Shown in pieces: positions 1-8,808 of a stretch of DNA of 35,023 nucleotides (positions are counted from its first letter, which is position 1; each line of letters opens with the position of its first letter). Under the pieces are notes generated by a model, which did not search any database, was not told the DNA's origin, and worked only from the letters and a program-made list of their open reading frames with translations. Made by a program: the position numbers and the translations under genes. The stretch is from Acidobacteriota bacterium (GTDB taxonomy: Bacteria; Acidobacteriota; Terriglobia; Terriglobales; Acidobacteriaceae), in contig JAKAAZ010000003.1 in assembly GCA_021802085.1 (NCBI GenBank), forward strand, positions 1 through 35,023. The letters run 5' to 3'.

Positions 1-75
1 CATGTGTCCCCGAGCGGCTGATTCATTGGGGAACCGCTTGAAAAAGGCGTAAGCACTGATCGTCGATCTGCTCAT
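1..75 (-). mobile_element. IS1595/ISXO2-like transposase, N-terminal fragment cut by the window edge
   Basis: Reverse complement of 1-75 starts with ATG and reads MSRSTISAYAFFKRFPNESAARGHM without a stop. This resembles the N-terminus of ISXO2-like transposases (xSxSTISxFxxFxxFPxExxAR). Too short for the ORF track. Confidence 0.65.
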
Positions 76-134
76 GTGCTCATTCTAGATAGGTTAGCTC
101 AGGGAGTAAAGTATATAATTCCCAAAACTTAGGG

Positions 135-491
135 TTGGGTGTTGCTTATGACGTGCGGTTGACATGGAACGCTCACCCTTGCAATGAGGAAGGTGAAGAG
201 GTTTCCGCACTAGATCTCATTTCTGTACTTACACCTCAAGACAGCGTTTCCGTGATGGTAGGAAGGCCGCATCAACTTTTTCAGAAATATCCAACGATGC
301 GCTTTGAAGGAATGGTCGAGTTCAGAGATGCGACTAAGAAAAGCATGCGCTATGCCTTCATCTGCAGTGCCGATGAGCATCGTAAACGCCTTGTGCATGA
401 TGATGAACTGCCTAGAACTCTCTATGAACTTCAACAGATTCCCAATAAACTGAGCGAAATTGGCAGCGCAATACGAGACATACAGAAATAA
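135..491 (+). CDS. Hypothetical protein, possibly 5'-truncated
   Basis: 118-codon ORF with a TTG start. The frame stays open upstream to about position 93 with no ATG. Confidence 0.45.
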   Translation: MGVAYDVRLTWNAHPCNEEGEEVSALDLISVLTPQDSVSVMVGRPHQLFQKYPTMRFEGMVEFRDATKKSMRYAFICSADEHRKRLVHDDELPRTLYELQQIPNKLSEIGSAIRDIQK

Positions 492-537
492 GAACAAGTT
501 CTTCCGCAGGTAGAGCGGGGGGGAAATATATTGAACG

Positions 538-1545
538 CTAAGAAAAGCCCGCGGGGGTAGAGGAGACTGCGCGGGCTTCTGTCTTGTCGTTCGCAGTTCG
601 CCAGAGCTCAATGAAGCCGATGATGCGCGCGACCTGAAAGAAATCGGACGCCGCAAGATAGGCCACCGTCACCATCGCCCACCAAACATAGAGCGAAGTC
701 CCATTGATCTCCTCTTTGAATGGGACCGGAGTGGCGCAGGAGACCATGGCCAGCACCACCAGGGCAGCCTTGACGATGCCAAGCACCAGATTGATCTCCA
801 CCAGCTTGGAACGTAGGCCGCGCAACGATCCGTGGCCGAAGCGGAGCGAGTTGCGCAGGCTCGCGACGATGCCGGTGTGCTCCAGCAAAGCGAGCAGCGG
901 CGCGATGCTGAATATCCAACTGACGACCGCCCAGAAAAAAAAGATGGCGAAGGAGAGGACGATGGCTTTGATGAAATACACCACCAGGTCCGGCGAGGGA
1001 CCGCTGAGCGAAGACCATGCCGCCCAATGCAGGCAAACGAACCAGAGGGCCACGCTGGCGCCAAGCACCACGATGCGGAGCAGTTGCAGAACCACCATCA
1101 TCCAGGGAGCGGAGCGCAAAGTCGGGTCGTATTTTCGCAGCACCAGGGAACGCCCAAATCCAGAGGCCAGCGCCCAGGCCAAAGCCAGCAGAGGGAGCAG
1201 CCAGCGGGCAACTTCGCGCACCGGGGGAAGGAGAACATCGAGGGCAGCGGAAATGATCTGGGCCGCAGTCACCGAATCTATCAGGGAAAAATGACCGATG
1301 CCGGTTCCCGCCAGGGAGACGGAGGAGAGAATTCTGTACGCTTCCCAACTGAGAAGCGCCAGGACTGGAATGCCAAATCCCCAGCGCCACAACAACTCCA
1401 GACCCAGCAGAGAAGGCCTTTTCCAACACTCCGCAAGGGTGTCTAAGAAGGATTGCGTGCCGCGAATCGACGCGGGGTGCTCCGCGAGCTGTGGTGTGGA
1501 CTGCAACCCGATTTGTCCAGTCTCGGTTGGCTGAATCATGCCCAT
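538..1545 (-). CDS. Multi-pass integral membrane protein of unknown function
   Basis: ORF 538..1587 with several hydrophobic segments. The start is probably the internal Met at 1545 or 1539, because upstream codons overlap repeat-like sequence. Confidence 0.75.
   Translation of the reverse strand: MGMIQPTETGQIGLQSTPQLAEHPASIRGTQSFLDTLAECWKRPSLLGLELLWRWGFGIPVLALLSWEAYRILSSVSLAGTGIGHFSLIDSVTAAQIISAALDVLLPPVREVARWLLPLLALAWALASGFGRSLVLRKYDPTLRSAPWMMVVLQLLRIVVLGASVALWFVCLHWAAWSSLSGPSPDLVVYFIKAIVLSFAIFFFWAVVSWIFSIAPLLALLEHTGIVASLRNSLRFGHGSLRGLRSKLVEINLVLGIVKAALVVLAMVSCATPVPFKEEINGTSLYVWWAMVTVAYLAASDFFQVARIIGFIELWRTANDKTEARAVSSTPAGFS
545..578 (-). terminator. Hairpin AAGCCCGCG-N16-CGCGGGCTT, likely intrinsic terminator
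   Basis: Perfect 9-bp inverted repeat. On the minus strand it is followed by TTCTTAG (TTTTCTT including the stem end). It lies inside the last codons of the 538..1545 gene. Confidence 0.6.
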
Positions 1546-1564
1546 CTGAAAAATGCCTGCCTTC

Positions 1565-1583
1565 ACTGAGCGAAGCGAAGAAC
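1565..1583. repeat. Partial, opposite-orientation copy of the hairpin repeat core
   Basis: ACTGAGCGAAGCGAAGAAC; its reverse complement resembles TTCTTCGCTGCGCTCAG of the 20883 copy. Confidence 0.4.
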
Positions 1584-1605
1584 ACATCCTTCGGTTCGAA
1601 CGCTG

Positions 1606-1653
1606 CCATCACCCTCTGGATTCTTCGGTCGCCGCTACGACCTCAGAATGACT
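1606..1653. repeat. Dispersed hairpin repeat, copy 1
   Basis: CCATCACCCTCTGGATTCTTCG...CTCAGAATGACT shared with 20883..20921; inner stem GGTCG/CGACC. Confidence 0.7.
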
Positions 1654-1694
1654 TCTTTTGTTTTTTCCATCCACTCCATCGTTCGAAGTACCTA

Positions 1695-4322
1695 CTAGCG
1701 GACGACAAAATTCACCAGCTTGCCTGGCAACAGAACAACCTTCACGATTTCTTTGCCGGCTAGCGCAGCCTGAATTTTCGGGTCCTCCAATGCAGTCGCG
1801 CGCAGATGTTCGTCGTCGCTTTCAGCCTGTACAGAGACCACTGACCGCAACTTGCCGTTGATCTGCACTGGCACTTGCAAAATATTTTCCGCCGCAAGCG
1901 TTTCGTCATACGCGGGCCAGGGTGCGCGCAGCAGCGGAGTGTCCTCCGCCATCTGCGACCATAGCTCAGCCGCCAGATAGGGAGCGAAGGCTTGCAGCAT
2001 CAAGACAAGATTGCGCGTAATGGTATAGAGCACCGAGTCTGCGACAGCGCCCGACAGCAACGCGCTTTCTTGCGCCGTCAGATCGTTCACCAGTTCCATA
2101 ATGGCGGAAATGCAAGTGTTGAAATGCCAGCGGCCATCAAACTCCTGCGTGAGGCGGCGAAGGGTCTGGTGCAGCTTACGCATCAATTGCCGCTCCAGTG
2201 GGTCATATGTGGATGGCAGCGGCTGCGAGCGGCCAGCAATCACGCGCGGCATGGCCTGCGCGGCAAAGCGGTAGACGCGCGACAGGAACCGGCTGATGCC
2301 CGCGACACCATCTTCCTGCCAATCGAGATCGCGGTCCGGCGGCGCGGCAAACAATGCGTACATGCGCGTGGCATCGGCGCCATAACGCGCGATCATGTCA
2401 TCGGGAGAGACCACGTTTCCCTTGGACTTCGACATCTTCGCGCCGTTCCTGATGACCATTCCCTGGGTAAACAGTCGCTCGACGGGCTCATCGTTTTTCA
2501 CCAGACCCAGGTCCCGCATCGTCTTGGTCCAGAAGCGCGAATAGATCAGGTGGAGAATGGCGTGCTCGACGCCGCCGATGTATTGGTCGATGGGAAACCA
2601 ATAGGCAACAGTATCTGTGTCAAATGGCGCCTTCGCATTTTTCGGATCGGTGTAGCGATAGAAATACCACGACGAATCGACGAAGGTGTCCATGGTGTCG
2701 AATTCGCGGCGCGCCACTCCGCCGCACTTCGGACAAACTACGCGAGCGAACTCCGGCACGCGGGACAGCGGCGATCCGCCCTCCTGCGTTATTTCAATTT
2801 TGTCCGGCAACAAGACGGGGAGTTGATCCTCCGGCACCGGTACCAGGCCATCCTTGTCACAATAGATCATCGGAATCGGCGTGCCCCAGTAACGCTGGCG
2901 GCTGATGCCCCAGTCCTTCAGGCGAAACGTCGTCGACGGCCCGCCAAACGCATGTTTCTGCGCGTAGGCCGCCATGACCCGCTGCGCTTCCTGACAGCCC
3001 AGGCCAGTGAATTCTCCGGAGTTTATCAACAGGCTGTCTTCGCCGGTGAAGGGCAACAACGGCTCAGATTTCCCGCCATCATGCTCCTGACGCGGCAATA
3101 CGACAATCTTCAATTCCAAGCTGTATTTTTTCGCGAACTCGTAGTCGCGCTCATCGTGCGCTGGCACGGACATGACCGCGCCTGTCCCATAGTCCATCAA
3201 CACGTAATTGGCGACCCAGATGGGAATGGTTTCCTGCGTAAACGGATTGGTGGCGGAGCGACCGGTGGCGATACCCTGCTTTTCCAGCGCTTCCATGTCG
3301 CCTTTCTCTCGCGCCGTTTTCTGATCTTGCAATAACTCGCGCACTTTCTTTGCGAGCTCCGGACTTTGAGCGGCAAATTCCGCCACCAACGGATGTTCCG
3401 GCGCCAGCACCAGCGAGGTCGCGCCATAAATCGTGTCGATACGGGTGGTGAAGACGGTGATGATGACCCCATGCGGTGCAGCCTCCGACATGGTTTCAGC
3501 CAAGTTAAGCTGGATCGGGTCCAAGCGTGCCTCTCTGCGATCTTCTTCCTTGGGCACAACCGTAAAGTCGACGCGTGCGCCCTCGCTGCGACCGATCCAG
3601 TTGCGCTGCATGGTGCGAACTTTCTCCGGCCAGCCCTCCAGCTTGTCCAAATCGCGCAACAGTTCATCCGCATAGTTGGTAATTCTCAAAAACCATTGTT
3701 CCAACTCGATCTGCTCGACGATGGTTTCTTCGTGCCGCCAGCAACAGCCGTTCACCACCTGCTCATTTGCCAGCACGGTGGCGCATTCCGGGCACCAGTT
3801 CACTTTGCTTTTTTTGCGGTACGCCAGGCCGCGCTCATACAGCTTGAGGAAGAACCACTGATTCCAGCGGTAGTAGTCGGGGAGGCACGTGGTCACTTCG
3901 CGCTGCCAGTCATAGCTGAGCCCCAGCCGGTTCATCTGGCCGCGCATGGCGGCGATGTTGGCCACTGTCCAGTCGCGCGGCGGCGTGTTGTTTTTCAGCG
4001 CCGCGTTTTCGGCGGGCAGTCCGAACGCGTCCCATCCCATCGGATGCAGCACGTTGTAGCCGCGCATCCACATGTGCCTGGCCAGCGCATCGCCAATGGC
4101 ATAGTTGCGCACGTGGCCCATGTGCAGTTGGCCGGAAGGATATGGCAACATCTCGAGCACGTAATATTTTGGCTTGCCGCTGGTGGGCGGCTCGGCTGCG
4201 TACAGGTTCGGCTGCGCATCCCACTGCGCCTGCCAGCGCGGCTCAATCTCAGCGGGGCTATAACGAGGTGTTCGATCCGTCGCTGCGGGGACAGTCGGCT
4301 GACTCGGTTCTTTTTTTGACAT
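1695..4322 (-). CDS. leuS: Leucyl-tRNA synthetase
   Basis: 875 aa; HIGH-type motif (PYPSGQLHMGHVRNY), KMSKS motif (GAKMSKSKGNVVSPDD), and editing-domain sequence TTRIDTIYGAT. Confidence 0.98.
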   Translation of the reverse strand: MSKKEPSQPTVPAATDRTPRYSPAEIEPRWQAQWDAQPNLYAAEPPTSGKPKYYVLEMLPYPSGQLHMGHVRNYAIGDALARHMWMRGYNVLHPMGWDAFGLPAENAALKNNTPPRDWTVANIAAMRGQMNRLGLSYDWQREVTTCLPDYYRWNQWFFLKLYERGLAYRKKSKVNWCPECATVLANEQVVNGCCWRHEETIVEQIELEQWFLRITNYADELLRDLDKLEGWPEKVRTMQRNWIGRSEGARVDFTVVPKEEDRREARLDPIQLNLAETMSEAAPHGVIITVFTTRIDTIYGATSLVLAPEHPLVAEFAAQSPELAKKVRELLQDQKTAREKGDMEALEKQGIATGRSATNPFTQETIPIWVANYVLMDYGTGAVMSVPAHDERDYEFAKKYSLELKIVVLPRQEHDGGKSEPLLPFTGEDSLLINSGEFTGLGCQEAQRVMAAYAQKHAFGGPSTTFRLKDWGISRQRYWGTPIPMIYCDKDGLVPVPEDQLPVLLPDKIEITQEGGSPLSRVPEFARVVCPKCGGVARREFDTMDTFVDSSWYFYRYTDPKNAKAPFDTDTVAYWFPIDQYIGGVEHAILHLIYSRFWTKTMRDLGLVKNDEPVERLFTQGMVIRNGAKMSKSKGNVVSPDDMIARYGADATRMYALFAAPPDRDLDWQEDGVAGISRFLSRVYRFAAQAMPRVIAGRSQPLPSTYDPLERQLMRKLHQTLRRLTQEFDGRWHFNTCISAIMELVNDLTAQESALLSGAVADSVLYTITRNLVLMLQAFAPYLAAELWSQMAEDTPLLRAPWPAYDETLAAENILQVPVQINGKLRSVVSVQAESDDEHLRATALEDPKIQAALAGKEIVKVVLLPGKLVNFVVR

Positions 4323-4561
4323 GCTGATTTGATTCTAGGCGAAAAGGACACCCTGTTAGGTCGCGGCGGCGAGAACCCGGGGCACTTAAGCGTATTCCTA
4401 TTCCGACAACCTGAGCCGAACGAAGATAAAGGCAAGAAAACTAAAGTTTTGCCGGCGCTGCCGATATCAGTGACAGCCGGCCAACCTTCTGGCAAGATGA
4501 AGCATCGGGCAACGCTCGCCATTCACGCGGGAGATCTCGGCGGTTTGCGCAAGGAGATGAA

Positions 4562-6688
4562 ATGCTCACCGGACATTACAATAGCGTCCTTGTTCTATTT
4601 TCTGTTTTGGTAGCAATTCTCGCATCCTACACCGCGCTGGCCATGGCGGCGCGCATTACCGCAACTCAAGGCCGATCGGCGCGCTGGTGGCTGGCCGGAG
4701 GCGCATTTGCCATGGGGACTGGCATCTGGTCCATGCATTTCATTGGAATGCTGGCCCTCAGCTTACCCATGCCCATGGGCTATGACCCTTGGATCACTTT
4801 GCTCTCTCTTGTGATTGCCCTGGCCTCCTCGGCCTTTGCTTTGTGGCTGGTGTGCCGGGAAGAACTGCCATGGCCGCGACTGAGCGGCGGCGCGCTGCTG
4901 ATGGGCGCGGGCGTGGCCGGCATGCATTACACGGGCATGGCCGCGATGCGCATGACGCCGGGAATCCAGTACACGCCACCTTTAGTAATTCTGTCGCTGC
5001 TGATCGCTGTGGGCGCCTCGGGTGCGGCGCTATGGATGGCTTTCCGGCTGCGCAAGGATTCGACCCGGATCAAGCTTTTTCGGGCCGGCGCGGCGGTGGT
5101 AATGGGCTTCGCGATTGCCGGAATGCATTACACCGAGATGGCGGCAGAGTATTACCAGCCTGGGAGCCATTGCGGTGTAATCGATACGGGTATCGATAAT
5201 GACTGGCTGGCCCTACTGATCATCATCACTACCCTGGCGGGGCTGTCGATCGCGTTGATCGTTTCCGTGCTGGATGCGAGGCTGGCGTCGCGCACTGCCG
5301 CCCTGGCGGCGTCACTCGCTGAGGCCAACCACGAGTTAACCCACCTGGCTATGCATGACAGTCTTACAAAATTGCCCAACCGCATTTTGCTGGAAGATCG
5401 ACTCCACCAGGCAACCGAAAACGCCAAACGCTACCATGGCCTATTTTCCCTGCTGTTCCTTGACCTGGACGGCTTTAAGGCTGTCAACGACTCTTTTGGC
5501 CACTCTGTCGGGGACCGGTTGCTGGTTGAAGTCGCACAGCGCATCCGCGCCTGCATCCGGGCCCGTGACACGATTGCGCGCATCGGGGGCGATGAATTTG
5601 TGATCCTGCTGGACGCCGAGGAACCTGCGAGTGCAGCCGTCGTCGCGGACAAGCTGGTAACGACGATTCGGCAACCCTTCATGATTGGAGAACTTGAGTT
5701 GCGGGTGTCGGCCAGCATCGGCATTGCCATTTACCCTGGCGCCGATGGACGCCGCGACCTTCTGAAGGATGCTGACGCCGCGATGTATCACGCCAAGGAG
5801 ATGGGACGCAATTGCTACTGTTTCTTTGAAACCAGCATGAACGCCGATGCCCAGGAGCAACTGCAGTTGCTGCACGACCTGCATCTGGCGCTGGAGCGGC
5901 ATGAACTGGTCCTCCATTACCAGCCGAAGTTCGATGCGGCCAGTAGAAAGCTGATGGGCGCGGAGGCCCTGGTGCGCTGGCAGCATTCCACGCGCGGACT
6001 GATTCCTCCGAATGACTTTATCCCTATGGCGGAAAAAAGTGGCCTGATCGTGCCTATCGGAGAATGGGTGCTGGATGAAGCCTGTCGCCAGATGAGTGAG
6101 TGGCGAAGGTTCGGCAGTAACAATTGGACCATCGCGGTCAACTTGTCACCGCTGCAGTTCGGTCATCCAGGATTGATTCCAATGGTGCTCGACACGCTGC
6201 AACGCCATGCAATGGAGCCGCGCTGCCTGACGCTGGAAGTGACGGAATCGACCGCCATGCGAGACGTCGACGCGAGCATGGCGGTCCTGCAGCAAATCTA
6301 CAGCATGGGGGTCAATATCTCCATCGACGATTTCGGGACAGGCTATTCCAGCCTGCTCCATTTGAAACGTCTGCCGGCCAGCGAACTGAAAATCGATCGT
6401 GCGTTCGTCCACGGCGTGGCGAAGGATGGCGAGGATGCGGCCATCGTCTCCGCAATTGTTGCGCTCGGCAAAACGTTGAACTTGAAGGTGGTCGCTGAGG
6501 GCGTCGAGACAACCTGGCAGCAGGAGTTTCTCACCCGCCTGGGATGCGATTCTCTGCAAGGGTTTCTGCTGGGTCGCCCCATGCCGGCAGAGCAGTTCAT
6601 TGAAGCATTGTCGCAGCAAGACATTCCCACCATCGACGACGGTCAGGGCCTTGCCCCTTCATGGAAGCTCGTCGCGCAAACGAGCTGA
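4562..6688 (+). CDS. MHYT-GGDEF-EAL c-di-GMP signalling protein
   Basis: Three MHYT-type motifs (MHFIGML, MHYTGMA, MHYTEMA), RIGGDEFVILL, and EAL (GAEALVRW). Confidence 0.95.
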   Translation: MLTGHYNSVLVLFSVLVAILASYTALAMAARITATQGRSARWWLAGGAFAMGTGIWSMHFIGMLALSLPMPMGYDPWITLLSLVIALASSAFALWLVCREELPWPRLSGGALLMGAGVAGMHYTGMAAMRMTPGIQYTPPLVILSLLIAVGASGAALWMAFRLRKDSTRIKLFRAGAAVVMGFAIAGMHYTEMAAEYYQPGSHCGVIDTGIDNDWLALLIIITTLAGLSIALIVSVLDARLASRTAALAASLAEANHELTHLAMHDSLTKLPNRILLEDRLHQATENAKRYHGLFSLLFLDLDGFKAVNDSFGHSVGDRLLVEVAQRIRACIRARDTIARIGGDEFVILLDAEEPASAAVVADKLVTTIRQPFMIGELELRVSASIGIAIYPGADGRRDLLKDADAAMYHAKEMGRNCYCFFETSMNADAQEQLQLLHDLHLALERHELVLHYQPKFDAASRKLMGAEALVRWQHSTRGLIPPNDFIPMAEKSGLIVPIGEWVLDEACRQMSEWRRFGSNNWTIAVNLSPLQFGHPGLIPMVLDTLQRHAMEPRCLTLEVTESTAMRDVDASMAVLQQIYSMGVNISIDDFGTGYSSLLHLKRLPASELKIDRAFVHGVAKDGEDAAIVSAIVALGKTLNLKVVAEGVETTWQQEFLTRLGCDSLQGFLLGRPMPAEQFIEALSQQDIPTIDDGQGLAPSWKLVAQTS

Positions 6689-6725
6689 TTTGCTTCCACG
6701 CCCTTGCAAGGGAGAAACAAGATTT

Positions 6726-7655
6726 CTATCCCAGCAAATTTTTCAGCGCGAGAACATTGCGTTCTTCATCGCCGGGGGCGTCGACAGGGGTTTCCGCGAT
6801 GAAGGCCGCGTGGGCAAATGCCGACTCGTGGAGAAGACGTCGGAATGGCTCCAGGCCGATCTTCCCTTCTCCGATGTGCTCATGGCGGTCGAGTTTCGAT
6901 CCGCGCGCGGCTTTGGCGTCGTTGCAGTGCCAGACGCGGACATTCTCGCAGCCGATGGTGCGCTCGACCTGCGCCAATGTTTCGGCCCATCCAGCGTCGC
7001 TGACGATGTCATAACCGGAGACGTGGGTGTGACAGGTATCGAGGCACGCCGCCACGGGAGCGTGCGGACGAAGGTGCTCGATCAGCTCCGCGACCTGCTC
7101 AAATGAGCCGCCGAGGGAATGCTCCGAGCCCGCGGTATTTTCAATGAGAATGTGAAAAGGCGTTTGCTGCCAGGGCAGCCCGGCAATCGCCCTCTCGATG
7201 GACTGGGCTGCCAGCCGCAGACCCTGGGGGCGCGTCATGCCGCGATACGAGCCGGGATGGACGACGAGGTATTCCGCGCCCAAGGCAAGGGCGCGTTCAA
7301 TTTCACCGCGAAATGCCTGAACGGATTTCTCGCAGATTTCCTGGGATTGGCTGCACAGATTCACCAGATAGCTGGTGTGGATCACCAGCGGTCCAACGCT
7401 CAACTCGGCGCGGGCTGCCCGCGTCGATTCCGCCTGCTCGGCGGTGATTTTCGACGCGCGCCACATGCGCGGGCTGGAGGAGAATATCTGGAGCGTATTT
7501 GCGCCCAGCGTCGGCGCGCGCCGGACAGCATTCGCAACGCCGCCGGTGGTGGAAAGATGAACGCCAATCAATTTGCTGGGCTGGTTGGCTGGCTTCGCGT
7601 CGCTCGGTTGTGGATTCGGTTTGCTCGGATTCCCTGCAGTCCTTGACATAGCCAT
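6726..7655 (-). CDS. nfo: Deoxyribonuclease IV (endonuclease IV family)
   Basis: GVHLSTTGG, LVIHTSYLVNLCS, LVVHPGSYRG, IENTAGS, CLDTCHTHVSGYD, WHCNDAK motifs. Confidence 0.95.
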   Translation of the reverse strand: MAMSRTAGNPSKPNPQPSDAKPANQPSKLIGVHLSTTGGVANAVRRAPTLGANTLQIFSSSPRMWRASKITAEQAESTRAARAELSVGPLVIHTSYLVNLCSQSQEICEKSVQAFRGEIERALALGAEYLVVHPGSYRGMTRPQGLRLAAQSIERAIAGLPWQQTPFHILIENTAGSEHSLGGSFEQVAELIEHLRPHAPVAACLDTCHTHVSGYDIVSDAGWAETLAQVERTIGCENVRVWHCNDAKAARGSKLDRHEHIGEGKIGLEPFRRLLHESAFAHAAFIAETPVDAPGDEERNVLALKNLLG

Positions 7656-7676
7656 GAGGATAAATGAGCGCGCTAT

Positions 7677-8693
7677 TTAATTCTTCGGCTTGGCGGGTAC
7701 AGGATTTGCGGTCAGAAACTCCTCGATGCGCGCGATTTCTTCGGGCTGCAAGCGGAAGGTGGCCGCACCGATAATGCCATCCACCTGACTTGGATTGCGC
7801 GCTCCCACGATGGCTGCGGTCACCGCGGGTTGACGGAGTGTCCACGCAATGGCGACTTCGCCGGGAGAGCGGCCATGGGCGCTGCCGATCTCGCGCAGCA
7901 ACTCGACCAGCTTGAGGTTGCGGCTGAGTTGCGGCTCCTGGAAACGGTGGTTGTTGCGACGCCAATCGTCCCTGGGCATCTGGGCGATGCGCTCCTTCGT
8001 CATGGCACCGGTCAGCAGGCCCGACACCATGGGGGAGTAGTTGATGACTCCAATTTCGTGCTTCTGGCAATAGGGAAGGATCTCTTTTTCGATGCCCCGG
8101 TTCAGCATGGAATATGGCGGCTGCAAGGAAGTGATGGGAGCGATTTTGGCGATCCGCTCGAGCTGCGGAATGGAGAAATTGGAAACCCCGATGTAGCGGA
8201 CCTTGCCTTCTTCCTTCAGTTTCACCAGTGTTTGCCAGCCTTCTTCCACATCGTTCTCCGGATCGGGCCAGTGGATCTGGTACAGATCGATGGCGTCCAT
8301 TTGCAGGCGGCGCAGGCTCGCCTCCAGTTCCTTGCGGATGGAATCCCGCTTCAAACTGCGGCTGATCTTCTGACCGGGGCGAAGGAACTTCCCGCTCCAC
8401 ACCATCGAACATTTCGTAAACACGAATGGTTTGTTTCGCCGGCCCTGGAGCGCGCGGCCCACAACTTCTTCCGAATGGCCGAGACCGTAGATGGCGGCTG
8501 TGTCGATCCAGTTGATGCCGAGGTCGAGCGCGCGCTGGATCGCAGCGACGGAGTCGTTGTCGTCCTGCGGCCCCCAAGCATACTCCCAGTCGCCGCCGCC
8601 AATGGCCCATGCGCCAAAGCCGATGGCAGTGAGCCGCATGTTGGAGTTGCCAAGCTGTCGTGTTGGCATCGAGAGTGCGTCGGTGCTTTGCAT
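7677..8693 (-). CDS. Aldo/keto reductase
   Basis: LGINWIDTAAIYGLGHSEEVVGRAL, IDLYQIHWPD, KVRYIGVSNF motifs. Confidence 0.95.
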   Translation of the reverse strand: MQSTDALSMPTRQLGNSNMRLTAIGFGAWAIGGGDWEYAWGPQDDNDSVAAIQRALDLGINWIDTAAIYGLGHSEEVVGRALQGRRNKPFVFTKCSMVWSGKFLRPGQKISRSLKRDSIRKELEASLRRLQMDAIDLYQIHWPDPENDVEEGWQTLVKLKEEGKVRYIGVSNFSIPQLERIAKIAPITSLQPPYSMLNRGIEKEILPYCQKHEIGVINYSPMVSGLLTGAMTKERIAQMPRDDWRRNNHRFQEPQLSRNLKLVELLREIGSAHGRSPGEVAIAWTLRQPAVTAAIVGARNPSQVDGIIGAATFRLQPEEIARIEEFLTANPVPAKPKN

Positions 8694-8739
8694 ACTTTTC
8701 CGGATGCTCCAAGAAACGGTGCGGCGATTGTGGCGCCCT

Positions 8740-8774
8740 AAAAAAACACCGGGCCCACAGATGAAGCAGGCCCG
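8740..8774 (-). terminator. Intrinsic terminator downstream of clpX
   Basis: CGGGCC/GGCCCG inverted repeat (8750-8755 and 8769-8774), with a minus-strand T-run (8740-8746) just 3' of the stem. Confidence 0.7.
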
Positions 8775-8808
8775 ATGCGATTTCGATGGATCGTTGCGGC
8801 CTGAGAAA

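Noticed and set aside
1992-3335. 447-aa plus-strand ORF
   Set aside because: Antisense to leuS, with no recognisable domain; typical shadow ORF in GC-rich DNA.
3366-4319. 317-aa plus-strand ORF
   Set aside because: Antisense to the leuS N-terminal half; shadow ORF.
4323-4561. Possible c-di-GMP (GEMM) riboswitch upstream of the MHYT-GGDEF-EAL gene
   Set aside because: I looked for the conserved GEMM-I core and did not see it. A covariance-model search (Infernal/Rfam) would be decisive.
7303-8712. 469-aa minus-strand ORF
   Set aside because: Alternative frame of nfo and the aldo/keto reductase; no domain match and Arg/Pro/Gln-rich.
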